Origin: Conidiobolus incongruus B7586
Lineage: Eukaryota; Entomophthoromycota; Entomophthoromycetes; Entomophthorales; Conidiobolaceae
Length of the DNA stretch: 45,077 nucleotides
Assembly (NCBI GenBank): GCA_000697335.1
Contig: JNEM01014206.1
Coordinates: 1-45,077 of the forward strand
Reading direction: 5' to 3'
Each line of letters starts with the position of its first letter. Positions within the stretch are counted from its first letter, which is position 1. Made by a program: the position numbers and the translations under genes. The notes under the pieces are model-generated. The model was not told where the DNA came from. It was given only the letters and a program-made list of their open reading frames with translations, and searched no databases. Of the stretch, positions 12,563-22,815 are shown piece after piece.

Positions 12563-15202
12563 ATGATTCCCTTATATTCTCGCCCGCCCTCTCACGAGAC
12601 TAAATATTATAGCTCAAACTATCCTTCTCAAATACCTTCTGAAAGGGTTTTAAATGGAAACACACCTATCTCTAAGCCTCCCTTCAATCCTCCAAGACGT
12701 GTTTCTTTAATTGATACCAAAATTCAAGTAAGATTCTTTATTTACCTAATTTACTAGGTTTATTCTAACAAATTTGATTTAGACCCATACTTATGGTGCT
12801 CCAAGTTTATCACTTAGGGTAAGTATATGGTATGTCTTCTATTTGAATAATATTTTAACGTAAATTTACCTTATTAGACTGAGAAATTAACCGAAAATGT
12901 TAATAAATTGTATGATCATCCTTTATCGCCTAATTCTATAAATGGTGGGTTCCATTTTGGCGAATCAGCTGGTGTCCCATCAAGACCTGGGTTCATCTCT
13001 CCTATTCGTTCTCAGAGTGCTGTATTTTCGGACCAATTCCCGTCAATGTTTAATCCACTCACTTCTCCGATCAATAACCCACCACTCAAACCTTTTGGCA
13101 GGCCAAGTAATCAACCTACTCAACATTATCCAAATCAACCTTTGGTATCCTCTCCCACTAGTGATATAAATGGAATAGCTGCGAGATCAGTGCCTGTATC
13201 TAGACGTAATTCTAATGAATTTGCCGATCTTTGGCAAAATATAGAAAATTACACTAAACAAAAAGACCACTTCAATGGTAGAAGCTCTCAATATCATTTA
13301 TCTTCGAGCCCTTCTATGCCGCCTCATTTTAATTCAAGCTTGTTTGATGACGACAATGACTCCGACTTACCTGCTGATGAAGGTAAGGCCTCTTCCTATG
13401 TTCGTCGGTTCCTTCAACAAACTTGTGAGGATGGAAAATTCCCTATTCTGGTCAAGAGAGATGATCTTCCTGGTACTCTTTCTGCTTCTTCAGCAGCTTT
13501 AGATTTGGCATCTTTCAATCATCATTACGATCATTCTCCCAATGTTACTTCTCAGCTTACTTCTGCCCTCTCTTTACAAGGTATGAATCCTTTGACTGGT
13601 CATCAGAAATCCACATCATTCCACCATAGATATAACTTGAATAATAGTCCACCTTCTTTACCATCCGAGCGACCTGGACTTGGTAATCGTGCATTTTCCA
13701 TGATCGCCCCCAAATCAAATGCAAGTCATTTCCATCAAAATACCCGAGCTGATGAACCACATCGCCAATCACAAGCCAAAGATACTGAATCTGTCCCTAC
13801 TGGGATTTGTAGATATTATTTGAGTGGACATTGTGCTAAAGGGGACCGTTGTATTTATATTCATTCCACATCTCCACCTAATTCTAAGCCTGTGAACCTT
13901 TCTCACTCTTTAGGTTCTCAATCAAGAGTATCTAATCAGCAGAATCATGGTCAACATGGTTCCTCCGCAAGCAGAAACAATAACTCTCATGGTCATAACA
14001 CTAATCATAGTAGCACTAACTCTACCAATATCAATAATACTAACAATAACTCTTCCAAAGCTAATAGACGTATCAACGATATTGAAAGCAAAACTAGCCA
14101 AATTGAAGCCCGTTTTACTCGCGGTAATGAAGATCTAGTAGGCGAAATTTACCCTCTCTGTAAAGATCAACATGGTTGCCGTTATATCCAAAAACGCTTA
14201 GAGGATCCTAATTCCAAGTTTATTGACCAAGTTTACTCCGAAGTTCTAGATCATTTTGTCGAATTGATGACTGATCCCTTTGGTAATTATTTGTGTCAAA
14301 AACTTTTAGAGCATTGTTCCGATGCTCAGCGTTACAAGTTGGTTGCTCAAGTGTCTAGCGATTTAATTAAAATTTCCTTGAATATGCATGGCACTCGTGC
14401 CGTTCAAAAGATGATTGAGTTCCTTTCATCTGATGAGCAAGTCAAGCTGGTCACCAATGCCATTGGTGGAAATGTTGTCACCTTAATCAAGGATTTAAAT
14501 GGTAATCACGTTATTCAAAAGTGCCTCAATCGACTTCGTCCCGAAGATAACCAATTCATTTATGACTCAGTTTGCAAAGACTGTATCGTTGTAGCTACCC
14601 ATCGTCACGGATGTTGTGTTTTACAAAGATGTATTGATCACGCATCTAGTCAACAAAAAGATCAGCTCGTCGCTGAGATTAACCGTAATGGACTCGAGTT
14701 AGTTCAAGATCCATTCGGTAATTATGTTGTACAATATGTTTTAGACCTCGGTATAGAAAGTTACTCTTCTCAGTTAATTAGACACTTTTTTGGACATGTC
14801 TGCAGCTTATCTATGCAAAAATTCAGCTCAAATGTCATTGAAAAATGCATTCGCGTAGCTGAGCCCGAAATTCGCTCTGTTTTAATTCAAGAGATCATGA
14901 ACAAGGACAAACTTGTTGAGTTAATGCGTGACTCGTATGCTAATTATGTAGTCCAAACTTCATTGGACTATGCTCTTCCAGAACAACGCACCCAACTCAT
15001 CGAGATCATCAAACCTCTTCTGCCTCAAGTTCGCACATCAACCTATGGTAAACGTATTCAGACCCGTATTCAAAAGGAGCTCAACAACACTGGTCATGGC
15101 CATGAATCTCTCTACTCCAACAGCGGCAGTCCTCCCCAAGCTTTCGATTCTTTGTCCAAGATGTATGATGAAAAGTACCGTTCTACTACCCTTTCTCAGT
15201 AA
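12563..15202 (+). CDS. Puf4-type PUF RNA-binding protein with an N-terminal CCCH zinc finger
   Basis: Three exons: 12563-12727, 12783-12818 (36 nt) and 12878-15202; introns of 55 and 59 nt (GTAAGA...TTTAG, GTAAGT...TTAG), both phase 0. Product 841 aa. PUF proteins bind UGUA-containing 3' UTRs and repress or destabilise the mRNA. The first ~480 residues are disordered, rich in S/N/P/H. They contain one CCCH finger, C-x7-C-x5-C-x3-H (CRYYLSGHC...CIYIH, about 378-396). The PUM domain (about 482-802) shows eight repeats with cores GCRYIQ, GNYLCQ, GTRAVQ, GNHVIQ, GCCVLQ, GNYVVQ, SSNVIE and ANYVVQ. The fifth repeat, ATHRHGCCVLQRC, matches the Puf4/Mpt5 class rather than Puf3/Pumilio, where it is GCRVIQ. 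A start at the upstream TTG (12554) is not needed. Confidence 0.94.
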
Positions 15203-15560
15203 TTTTATTTTAACTTGTACTTATTTAATTTATCGACATTTCATTCCCACCCAACCAGGTTAGTGTTGACATCTTAATTTTATCTTTATTTCATCAATGT
15301 ATTTGTTATTATTTTATCATGTCCTATCAGGGCAATGCCCTCTCAAATCCAAAGTCCATATTCAATCACTATGTAACTATTACACTGCCACAAAATGGTT
15401 TAGAACCATAACTCTCCTATCCCCTTTCCAGATCTAAAAATACTTTATACCTTCCTCTCCCTATTTGTTCTATACTAATTTTTGTATGTTATATTCTTTA
15501 CCCTGTAATCTTACTAAAATGTTAACTTTGCCCTATTAAATTAATGATTATATATATTAT
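15203..15560 (+). promoter_or_regulatory. Probable 3' UTR of the PUF gene, UGUA-rich
   Basis: The 360 bases after the stop stay pyrimidine-rich on the sense strand before composition drops to near-pure A/T. They contain five TGTA tetramers, including TGTATGTTA (UGUA-N3-UA, Puf4 style) and TGTAATCTTA (UGUA-N4-UA, Mpt5 style). This would allow the PUF protein to bind its own mRNA. At this base composition one or two TGTA would be expected by chance. Confidence 0.35.
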
Positions 15561-18230
15561 TATTCATGTTTAATTAAATAATCAATTTTGATTTTAATCT
15601 TTTTGATTTGTGTTTATTTTGTTATAATTTGTACCATTTTTATATTCAATTTCATATATTTAGAATATGTCATTAAAACCAAATATTAATATTCACATTT
15701 ATTTCATTCAATGCTATTTATTGTTCAAAGACAAAATATACTATTTAACTTTATTAATCCATTTAATATTAGGTTATTTTAGACATGATGATATTTTTGA
15801 AATCTGATTTTATACCTTTGTATTTTATTAAATATTTTAATTTTATTTTGAATTGAACTATATTAAAAAATTTTATTTAAATATCAATATTTCTATCCAA
15901 TCAAATGTTTATATTTCTATAGTATATTGTAACTTAAAATATCAATAAAATAATCTCAGTATATTTTCATTAAATTAAAATATTACTTTAGAATTGAAGG
16001 AATGAGAAAATTTTTAATTTCTAATTTTTCAAAAATATAATTAATTTTAAAAAAATTATATACAGAATAAATAAGAAAATATTTAATTTTAAACTTTATA
16101 TAGATATAAAATGCTATTTTATTAGAAGATTAACTTTTGAAAATTTATTATTTAATTTAATTATACTTAAATTAAAAAGTCATCATCAAAAGTTTTTTAT
16201 TTTAGCATTAGTAAAACTTAACCATAAGCTTTTTAAAATAATATAAAATTTATATACAGCTTATAAAAATAATGTTTAATATAAATCAACTATTTATTAT
16301 TAAATAAATTACTTTTAACTTAAAAACAAACTATTTAAAACCTATTAAAATTTCACTAGCTAATTTTAATTATAATTTTTTTAATTATTAGTATAAAAAT
16401 TAACTAATGGCACAAATTTAAAATTAAAATTAAATATATAAATTAATTTAAAATATATAAAATTAATAGCTTCTTTTATTATCAATAACTTTTTTTTATA
16501 CTTTTGGTGAGCTTTTAATATCTAAAAAACAGTTTTTTTATTAAAAACTCAAATTTGATGTTTTATAAACCAATTTAATTTGTTTGTAAGAATTTTTTTC
16601 TTGTAAGCTGATTTTTTAATTGTTTAAAAAAATTATAATCATATAAGTTATAATCAAGTAAATATACTAGATATAATAACTCTCTCTAGTTTTTTTATAT
16701 ATAAAATCTTTTATAGCTTTAATTTTATATATTTATAATTATTATGTGAAATAATAAGTATCTTTAATTTATATTAAGAACATTATTTAAAAATTATTTT
16801 ATTTAAAAAATTAATATATAATTTACTATTAATTAATTTTCCTTGAGGTATTAAATAAAAAAACTATATATCATTATAATTTATTACAATAATTAACATT
16901 CATTTATATTTAAAGTGTTTATTTATTAGAATTTATAAAGGAGATTAATTTAACATAATAATTTGTTTTATTTTTAAATAAAAGATTATATAAAAAAAAT
17001 TAAGATTTATTAATTATAAGTATATATTGTAAAAATTTTTGTTTTTAGTTATATCTTAATAAGTTTAATTTAATTATAGTTATTTTAATTTTTTTAAGCT
17101 TTTGTTAAATTATAAGGTATTTATTTTATATTTTTATTAATTAATCTAAGTTTAAACTTAAGTATATATAATATATTTATATAATTAATATTAAATTACT
17201 TTAATAATTCTCTAACTAAAATAAAAAAATATTTCTTAATATATATTTTTACTCTATTAATAAGTGAAAAATTAACAATAGAAATTAATTTTTTAGATTT
17301 TAACAAATTTTAAATAATGTCCCTTTTATCTTTAAAATCACAAATCTAGTGATATATGATAGTTTTAAATAAAACACTATCTTTATAAGCTATTTATAAG
17401 TTTTAGATGATTTTAAAAGGCTTATAGTTAAGTTTTGAAAATACAAAAATAAAAACCTTTTAATAATCACTATTTAATTTAAATATGATTAAATTTAAAT
17501 ATAAATTTTAAAATCAAAATATTTTAATAAAAAAATAATTAAAATTAATATAATTTATTAATTATAAATCATTTTATATCATTCTTTATTAAATTATATA
17601 CCAATATATTGAGTTAAAATAATGATTTGATAAATTTTAATAAATAAACAGAATATTTATAAGTCATCATTATTTGTTATATTAAATTTTAATACCTTAT
17701 ATTATTTTTATTTAGTTTTTAAAATTAATTAAAATTAAATTTTATATAATATTTTTATAATATTATATTTAATTAATGTTTAATATAATTCAAAATTATT
17801 TATTATTGTATATAATAGTTAAGTAATATATTAAATTAAAGTTATAAAAAGTTTTCTAATGAAAAATAATTAAAAAAAGCTATCATATTGAATATATTCA
17901 TTAGATTATAACTTAAATAATTATAAATTCTTAAATTAATCAAAAAATTAACTTGAAAAAAAACCTTTATTTTTAAATTTTAATCTAATAAAAAAAGTTA
18001 TTTTTTAAGTGTTAGAAGCTAATTAAAAACATAATAAAAAGGTATTAATAATAAAGAGTATTGATTTTATAATATGTGTTTATTTTTGTAAAATATTTAT
18101 TTATTTTCAATCCCAAAAATCTTATTTTTTAAAATCTATAATAATATTTTAATTTACCAATAATACTTATTTTTCAATATTAAAATTAATTACACTAATT
18201 TAAAATTAAGTATAGGATATATGATGATAT
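15561..18230. other. Extreme AT-rich desert
   Basis: There is no gene, and almost no stretch with more than a few G or C. The 60 bases at 16021-16080 hold only five G/C. Most adjacent G/C pairs occur as AGCT palindromes (11 copies between 16227 and 18020). No tandem repeat, terminal repeats or coding remnant was recognised. Confidence 0.7.
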
Positions 18231-19443
18231 TAAGAATTATTGTTGCTCTGGTTAAATATTGACTGGCCACCTCAATAATGGTTTTATAACCAAGGATTTT
18301 GATTCAATATCATGTATCTAGAATTCAAAATAGGTGTACAACTCCATTTGGGAAATTTGATCATTCTTCTAAATTAGAGATCTATTTTGACCCTCATTCA
18401 AAATTGGCTTATTTAAATAAATCAACAATACTATCGGATAAATAAAAGCTATTTTAGTAATTAAAATATTATAAATTGATAAAGTATATGCTTTACAATT
18501 GAAAAGAGATGTGGCCAATTTTACTTTATATTTAGACCAATTTATTTATATATTGGTGAAGATGTTTTGAAATTTCATTTTTATTGATTTAATATTGGAG
18601 CATAAAAGAATGTATTAAACAAATATAATTAAAGGATTTTATAATATCTAATCCTTAAGCCCGATATTTAGAATATTATGTAATACTTAGATCTAATTAA
18701 GAAAATAGAGAACCATACCCAAATTTTCTAGAAATATGCTGATTTTTTATCCACTATTCAATTGATACTTTATGAATCGAATTATTTTAATGTTGATTTA
18801 TAATAATAAAAATAATTAGTTTTTTAGATAATTTTTTGAGTATTATTTTGAATTATTAAGCTGAGCCTTTGAAAAAATATACCTTGAAATGCCTCTATAT
18901 GTTATTGATCAAAAGGAATTTGATATATCTCCCATCTTAAAATCATATTGATATTTCAATGATGTCATATAAAATTGATGTTAATATTGTGATATGAAAT
19001 AATTGGAATATATAAATCATTCGATAGCCTTTTCTGGTGATCAGTTAGTATATGATCAAGATTTGAAAAAAAAATTTTAACCATAGCTTAAATAGAATTG
19101 TTTTTATTTGTTAAAATAAGGTTATAATATATATTTAAAATAATACAATCAGTGATTTATTATTTAGATAGACTGAACTTCAGAAATGTGCCAAGTTCAA
19201 AAGAATAAAGTCTTAATCCTAAAAAATTACTATAATGATATATTGGAAGTATAGCTTGTAAGATTATCAATTTAAGTATATTTATCAAATACACAATATA
19301 AATCTTCACTGCTCCATTGTTGATACTTTACAATATTGAATTTTATTAAGCTTACGGCTAATATTATATGGTTTAGCGATGTGAATAGAATCATCAATCG
19401 ATACAAATATGATCTTAAGGTTACACATTAACATACAAATAGT

Positions 19444-19450
19444 TGAGTCA
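19444..19450. promoter_or_regulatory. Gcn4/bZIP site TGAGTCA upstream of HIS4
   Basis: A perfect TGA(C/G)TCA bZIP palindrome, 261 bp before the HIS4 ATG, in the context GTTGAGTCATT. Yeast HIS4 is a classic target of Gcn4 through TGACTC elements, so general amino-acid control is the likely meaning. It is a single site, and a 7-mer match alone is modest evidence. Confidence 0.5.
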
Positions 19451-19672
19451 TTATGTATCGAATGTCATTCGCACCAATTTAAGAATGAAATTATATGTAT
19501 TGACTAATTTGGTGATTGAACCCCAATATGGATAAAATCACATTTGATTAAAAACATTGCCCTTAAAAGAGACTGATGTCATAATTAGCTCCAGATTAAG
19601 AAATTCAATAGATTTCTATCATCAATTTTTAGACACTAAACATCTTTCACTCCCAGTATTTTATAAAACAAT

Positions 19673-19695
19673 TTATTATTATTATTATTATTATT
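19673..19695 (+). repeat. (TTA)7 microsatellite in the HIS4 leader
   Basis: Seven TTA units followed by TT, ending 15 bp before the HIS4 start codon and followed by GAGTAAAAACAAATA. It lies in the probable 5' UTR. Confidence 0.85.
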
Positions 19696-19710
19696 GAGTA
19701 AAAACAAATA

Positions 19711-22422
19711 ATGATTGTTCCAATTATTAGTACTGAAGATTATTTGTCTCCGGATGAGCTAACAAATTCTTTACTCATTTTGCCCCAAGTGATCATCTCT
19801 TGTACCTTAGACCACGAGTTAGAATTACTTCAACAATATCTTAAAGAAGTCGCCGCATCCCAAACTTCTTTAACTGTTCTATTGTCTCCCCATTTTTTGG
19901 ATCAAACAGTGACTCTCTTGGACCTCGGAGTGAGAAAAGTTATTTACCAATGTTCCCAGCCCAACCTCTTACAGGACTGCTTAAATAATGCGACCGAATT
20001 TCCATCCGATAGGGTTGGGTGTTACATCGACTTAGATACTTGTAAGGACACCTTCATTTCAAATATACCTACCTTAGTCCAAATCTTTAGCTGGCTTGGC
20101 TTTTATGGAGAAAATTCTCAAAAAGTACAAGAGAGAACCGAATTTGCAACTAGGTTAAATTCCTCTCAATGCAAGGTTTATTCAGGTGCTTGGTACTTGT
20201 CAATTAAGAGCAATATCAATGATATTAAAGAGTTGCTTCAATTTGGCGTTTTTCCAGTTATTGAAAAGTCTAATTTGACCTTGGCTGAAAATGATGCTAC
20301 AAAGATTAACCTTGGCGATGCGATCGTCGCTGGATTGGTCACTGACCGCGAAGATCAGCTCTACACAACATGTGTTGTCGATGAACAGGACCAATTGTTG
20401 GGATTAGTCTACTCTTCTGCCGAGAGCATTAAAGAGAGTTTGAAACTTAGACAAGGTGTATATCAATCAAGAAAGAGAGGTCTTTGGCACAAAGGTCAAT
20501 CTTCAGGCGCAACCCAGGATTTGCTCCAAGTTAATACCGATTGTGATCGTGACGTATTGAAATTCCGTGTTGCCCAGCATCGCGAAGGTTTTTGTCACTT
20601 GAATACTTGGACTTGTTTCGGACCCTCTAGAGGGATTTCTGCTCTTAATCGTACTATTAAAAAACGCAAGTTGGAAGCCCCAGAAGGTTCATATACTCAC
20701 AGATTATTTAATGACCACGAATTATTAAACTCCAAGCTAATGGAAGAAGCCGAAGAACTTTGTGAGGCAAAAACAGCTCAAGAAGCTGCTTGGGAGGCTG
20801 CTGATCTCATTTATTTTGCACTCGTCAAATGCGCTAGTTTAGGTGCCAGTTTATCTGACGTCGAAGCTCACTTAGATCGTCGCTCTCTTCAAGTCTCACG
20901 CAGGGCTGGTAATGCAAAACCAAAATGGTCTAAGAACTTAGAACTTCAAAAAATATCGGCTATTCAAAACTCAAAACTTCAGCAACAGCTTTCACCATCT
21001 TCCTCATCCAATCCCCATATCGATTCAATTAACCAACCAGTTTCAAATCCACAAAACATCTCAGATTCCAAGAATGATGCTGCTTCTGCATCAGAACCTA
21101 GGATTCAAATGCAATCTTACTTTTTGAATGAGATTTCTGCCAACGAAAGATCAAGCTTATTAAATCGGCCTATTTTGCAATCCAAAGAAATCCAAGCACG
21201 AGTTGAACCTATCTTGCACGAAGTTCGAATTCACGGAGATGCAGCTTTATTAGATTTTACTGCTAAATTCGATCGCGTTAAATTAGAATCAACTCACTTA
21301 CCAGCTCCCTTCCCCCCAGAAACCATGAACATCCCTGATGAAGTCAAGAAATCCATTGATTTAGCCTTTGACAACGTACTTAAATTCCACCAAGCTCAGT
21401 ATTCTGACAAGACTCTCGAAGTTGAAACTATGCCAGGTGTTAAATGCACTCGCTTTCCACGCCCTATTCAAAAAGTTGGGTTATATGTTCCGGGAGGAAG
21501 TGCTATTTTACCTAGTTCAACTTACATGTTAGGCATTCCTGCGATGGTTGCTGGTTGTGAAGAAATTTTGGTATGTACACCACCTCGTAGCGATGGTACC
21601 ATTGCTCCTGAAGTTGTATATGTCGCTCACAAAATTGGTGCTTCTATGATCGTTATGGCTGGTGGTGCTCAAGCTGTTGCTGCCATGGCTTACGGAACCC
21701 AAACGATTCCTAAGGTAGATAAGATTTGCGGACCTGGAAACCAATATGTTACTTGTGCCAAGATGATCGTTCAGAATGATCCCACTGCCATGGTTTCAAT
21801 CGATATGCCCGCTGGTCCCTCCGAACTTTTAGTCATTGCTGATTCAACTGCCAACCCCAAGTATGTTGCATCTGATCTATTAAGTCAAGCTGAGCACGGA
21901 CCTGACAGTCAGGTCGTTTTGGTTACTGTTGATCTCGATGACGAATCTGTAGCCGCCATTGAAGATGAATTGCATAAACAAGCTTCAGTCCTTCCACGTG
22001 TCGATATTGTTCGTCAGAGCATTCCCAAGAGTGTGTTATTAAGAGTCGATACGATAGAAGAAGCTATTCAATTCTCTAATGACTATGCTCCAGAACACTT
22101 GATTATTCAGACTGATAAATCAGAAACTTTAATTCCCAGTATTAACAACGCTGGTTCTGTCTTTTTAGGCCATTACTCCCCCGAAAGCTGTGGTGACTAT
22201 GCATCTGGAACCAACCACACACTCCCCACCTATGGTTATGCTAAAATGTATTCTGGAGTCAACGTTGACTCATTCTTGAAGTACATCACTTCACAACAGT
22301 TAACCAAAGAAGGTCTTGATGCAATCGGCGACTGTGTCGAAATTTTAGCGCATACCGAAGGCCTCCAAGCTCATAAAAATGCTGTTACTGTAAGATTACA
22401 AGATATTCGAGGATCCAAATAA
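19711..22422 (+). CDS. HIS4: Trifunctional histidine biosynthesis protein (HisI-HisE-HisD)
   Basis: Single-exon, 903 aa. It catalyses steps 2, 3 and the last two oxidations of histidine synthesis. An N-terminal ~210-residue region is the degenerate part typical of fungal His4. HisI (phosphoribosyl-AMP cyclohydrolase, about 222-304) has SRKRGLWHKGQSSG, DCDRDVLKFRV and GFCHLNTWTCFG. HisE (phosphoribosyl-ATP pyrophosphohydrolase, about 325-400) has KLMEEAEEL and WEAADLIYF. A low-complexity linker (about 410-465) leads to HisD (histidinol dehydrogenase, about 468-890), with YVPGGSAILPSS, CGPGNQYV, MPAGPSELLV, QAEHGPDSQV, DYAPEHL and GTNHTLPTYGYA. All zinc and substrate motifs I know look intact. 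The ATG at 19711 is the first in frame after the TTA-repeat leader. A Gcn4-type site upstream suggests general amino-acid control. Its 3' end faces CBR1 with 393 bp between stop codons. Confidence 0.99.
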   Translation: MIVPIISTEDYLSPDELTNSLLILPQVIISCTLDHELELLQQYLKEVAASQTSLTVLLSPHFLDQTVTLLDLGVRKVIYQCSQPNLLQDCLNNATEFPSDRVGCYIDLDTCKDTFISNIPTLVQIFSWLGFYGENSQKVQERTEFATRLNSSQCKVYSGAWYLSIKSNINDIKELLQFGVFPVIEKSNLTLAENDATKINLGDAIVAGLVTDREDQLYTTCVVDEQDQLLGLVYSSAESIKESLKLRQGVYQSRKRGLWHKGQSSGATQDLLQVNTDCDRDVLKFRVAQHREGFCHLNTWTCFGPSRGISALNRTIKKRKLEAPEGSYTHRLFNDHELLNSKLMEEAEELCEAKTAQEAAWEAADLIYFALVKCASLGASLSDVEAHLDRRSLQVSRRAGNAKPKWSKNLELQKISAIQNSKLQQQLSPSSSSNPHIDSINQPVSNPQNISDSKNDAASASEPRIQMQSYFLNEISANERSSLLNRPILQSKEIQARVEPILHEVRIHGDAALLDFTAKFDRVKLESTHLPAPFPPETMNIPDEVKKSIDLAFDNVLKFHQAQYSDKTLEVETMPGVKCTRFPRPIQKVGLYVPGGSAILPSSTYMLGIPAMVAGCEEILVCTPPRSDGTIAPEVVYVAHKIGASMIVMAGGAQAVAAMAYGTQTIPKVDKICGPGNQYVTCAKMIVQNDPTAMVSIDMPAGPSELLVIADSTANPKYVASDLLSQAEHGPDSQVVLVTVDLDDESVAAIEDELHKQASVLPRVDIVRQSIPKSVLLRVDTIEEAIQFSNDYAPEHLIIQTDKSETLIPSINNAGSVFLGHYSPESCGDYASGTNHTLPTYGYAKMYSGVNVDSFLKYITSQQLTKEGLDAIGDCVEILAHTEGLQAHKNAVTVRLQDIRGSK

Positions 22423-22815
22423 TCTATTTTTTATAAAATTTCGATAAACCCTCTCTAAATTGATGTTTTATCTGTTTAATTTGCATATAATGAATGATAT
22501 CATATATATCTACATTGGTAATATTTATTATCAATAAAATCTACATTTATCATAAGTATTGAACAATTTATTCAATATCAAAATTATATTAGACTCAGAG
22601 TTTTTGGAATTTGGTTGTGAACAAATCCATTCCTACTTTCATCCTGAGTAAATAGTTGGAAAAAGCCGTTATAAATGTTTATATAAGGGCTTATTGTTCA
22701 AATATGTTATTTAAAATATAAGATAAAAATATGTACAAATAAAGATAATAATCGATTCTGAATAATGAGTGTATTGAATGTATTTAATTGATATGAAAAT
22801 AATTCATTATATAAC
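22423..22815. other. Convergent intergenic spacer HIS4/CBR1
   Basis: 393 bp between two convergent stop codons, so it must hold both 3' UTRs and terminators. AT-rich, with no gene or structured element recognised. Confidence 0.7.

Larger units (their letters stand above)
18231..19710. other. Moderate-AT upstream region of HIS4
   Basis: At about 18230 composition changes abruptly from the desert to ordinary intergenic sequence. The segment holds the HIS4 promoter, including the Gcn4-type site at 19444 and the TTA repeat in the leader. Plus-strand reading gives several longer open runs, such as 18290-18443 and 18481-18570. Stops interrupt them about as often as chance predicts, so I list this only as a possible decayed gene. 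Confidence 0.45.

Noticed and set aside
15561-18230. Integrated mitochondrial DNA or a virus-like insertion explaining the AT desert
   Set aside because: No recognisable mitochondrial gene, tRNA, capsid, polymerase or terminal repeat was seen in either strand.
18241-18320. Possible tRNA around CTGGTTAAATATTGACTGG
   Set aside because: No acceptor-stem pairing, no T-loop GTTCRANYC, and no cloverleaf could be drawn.
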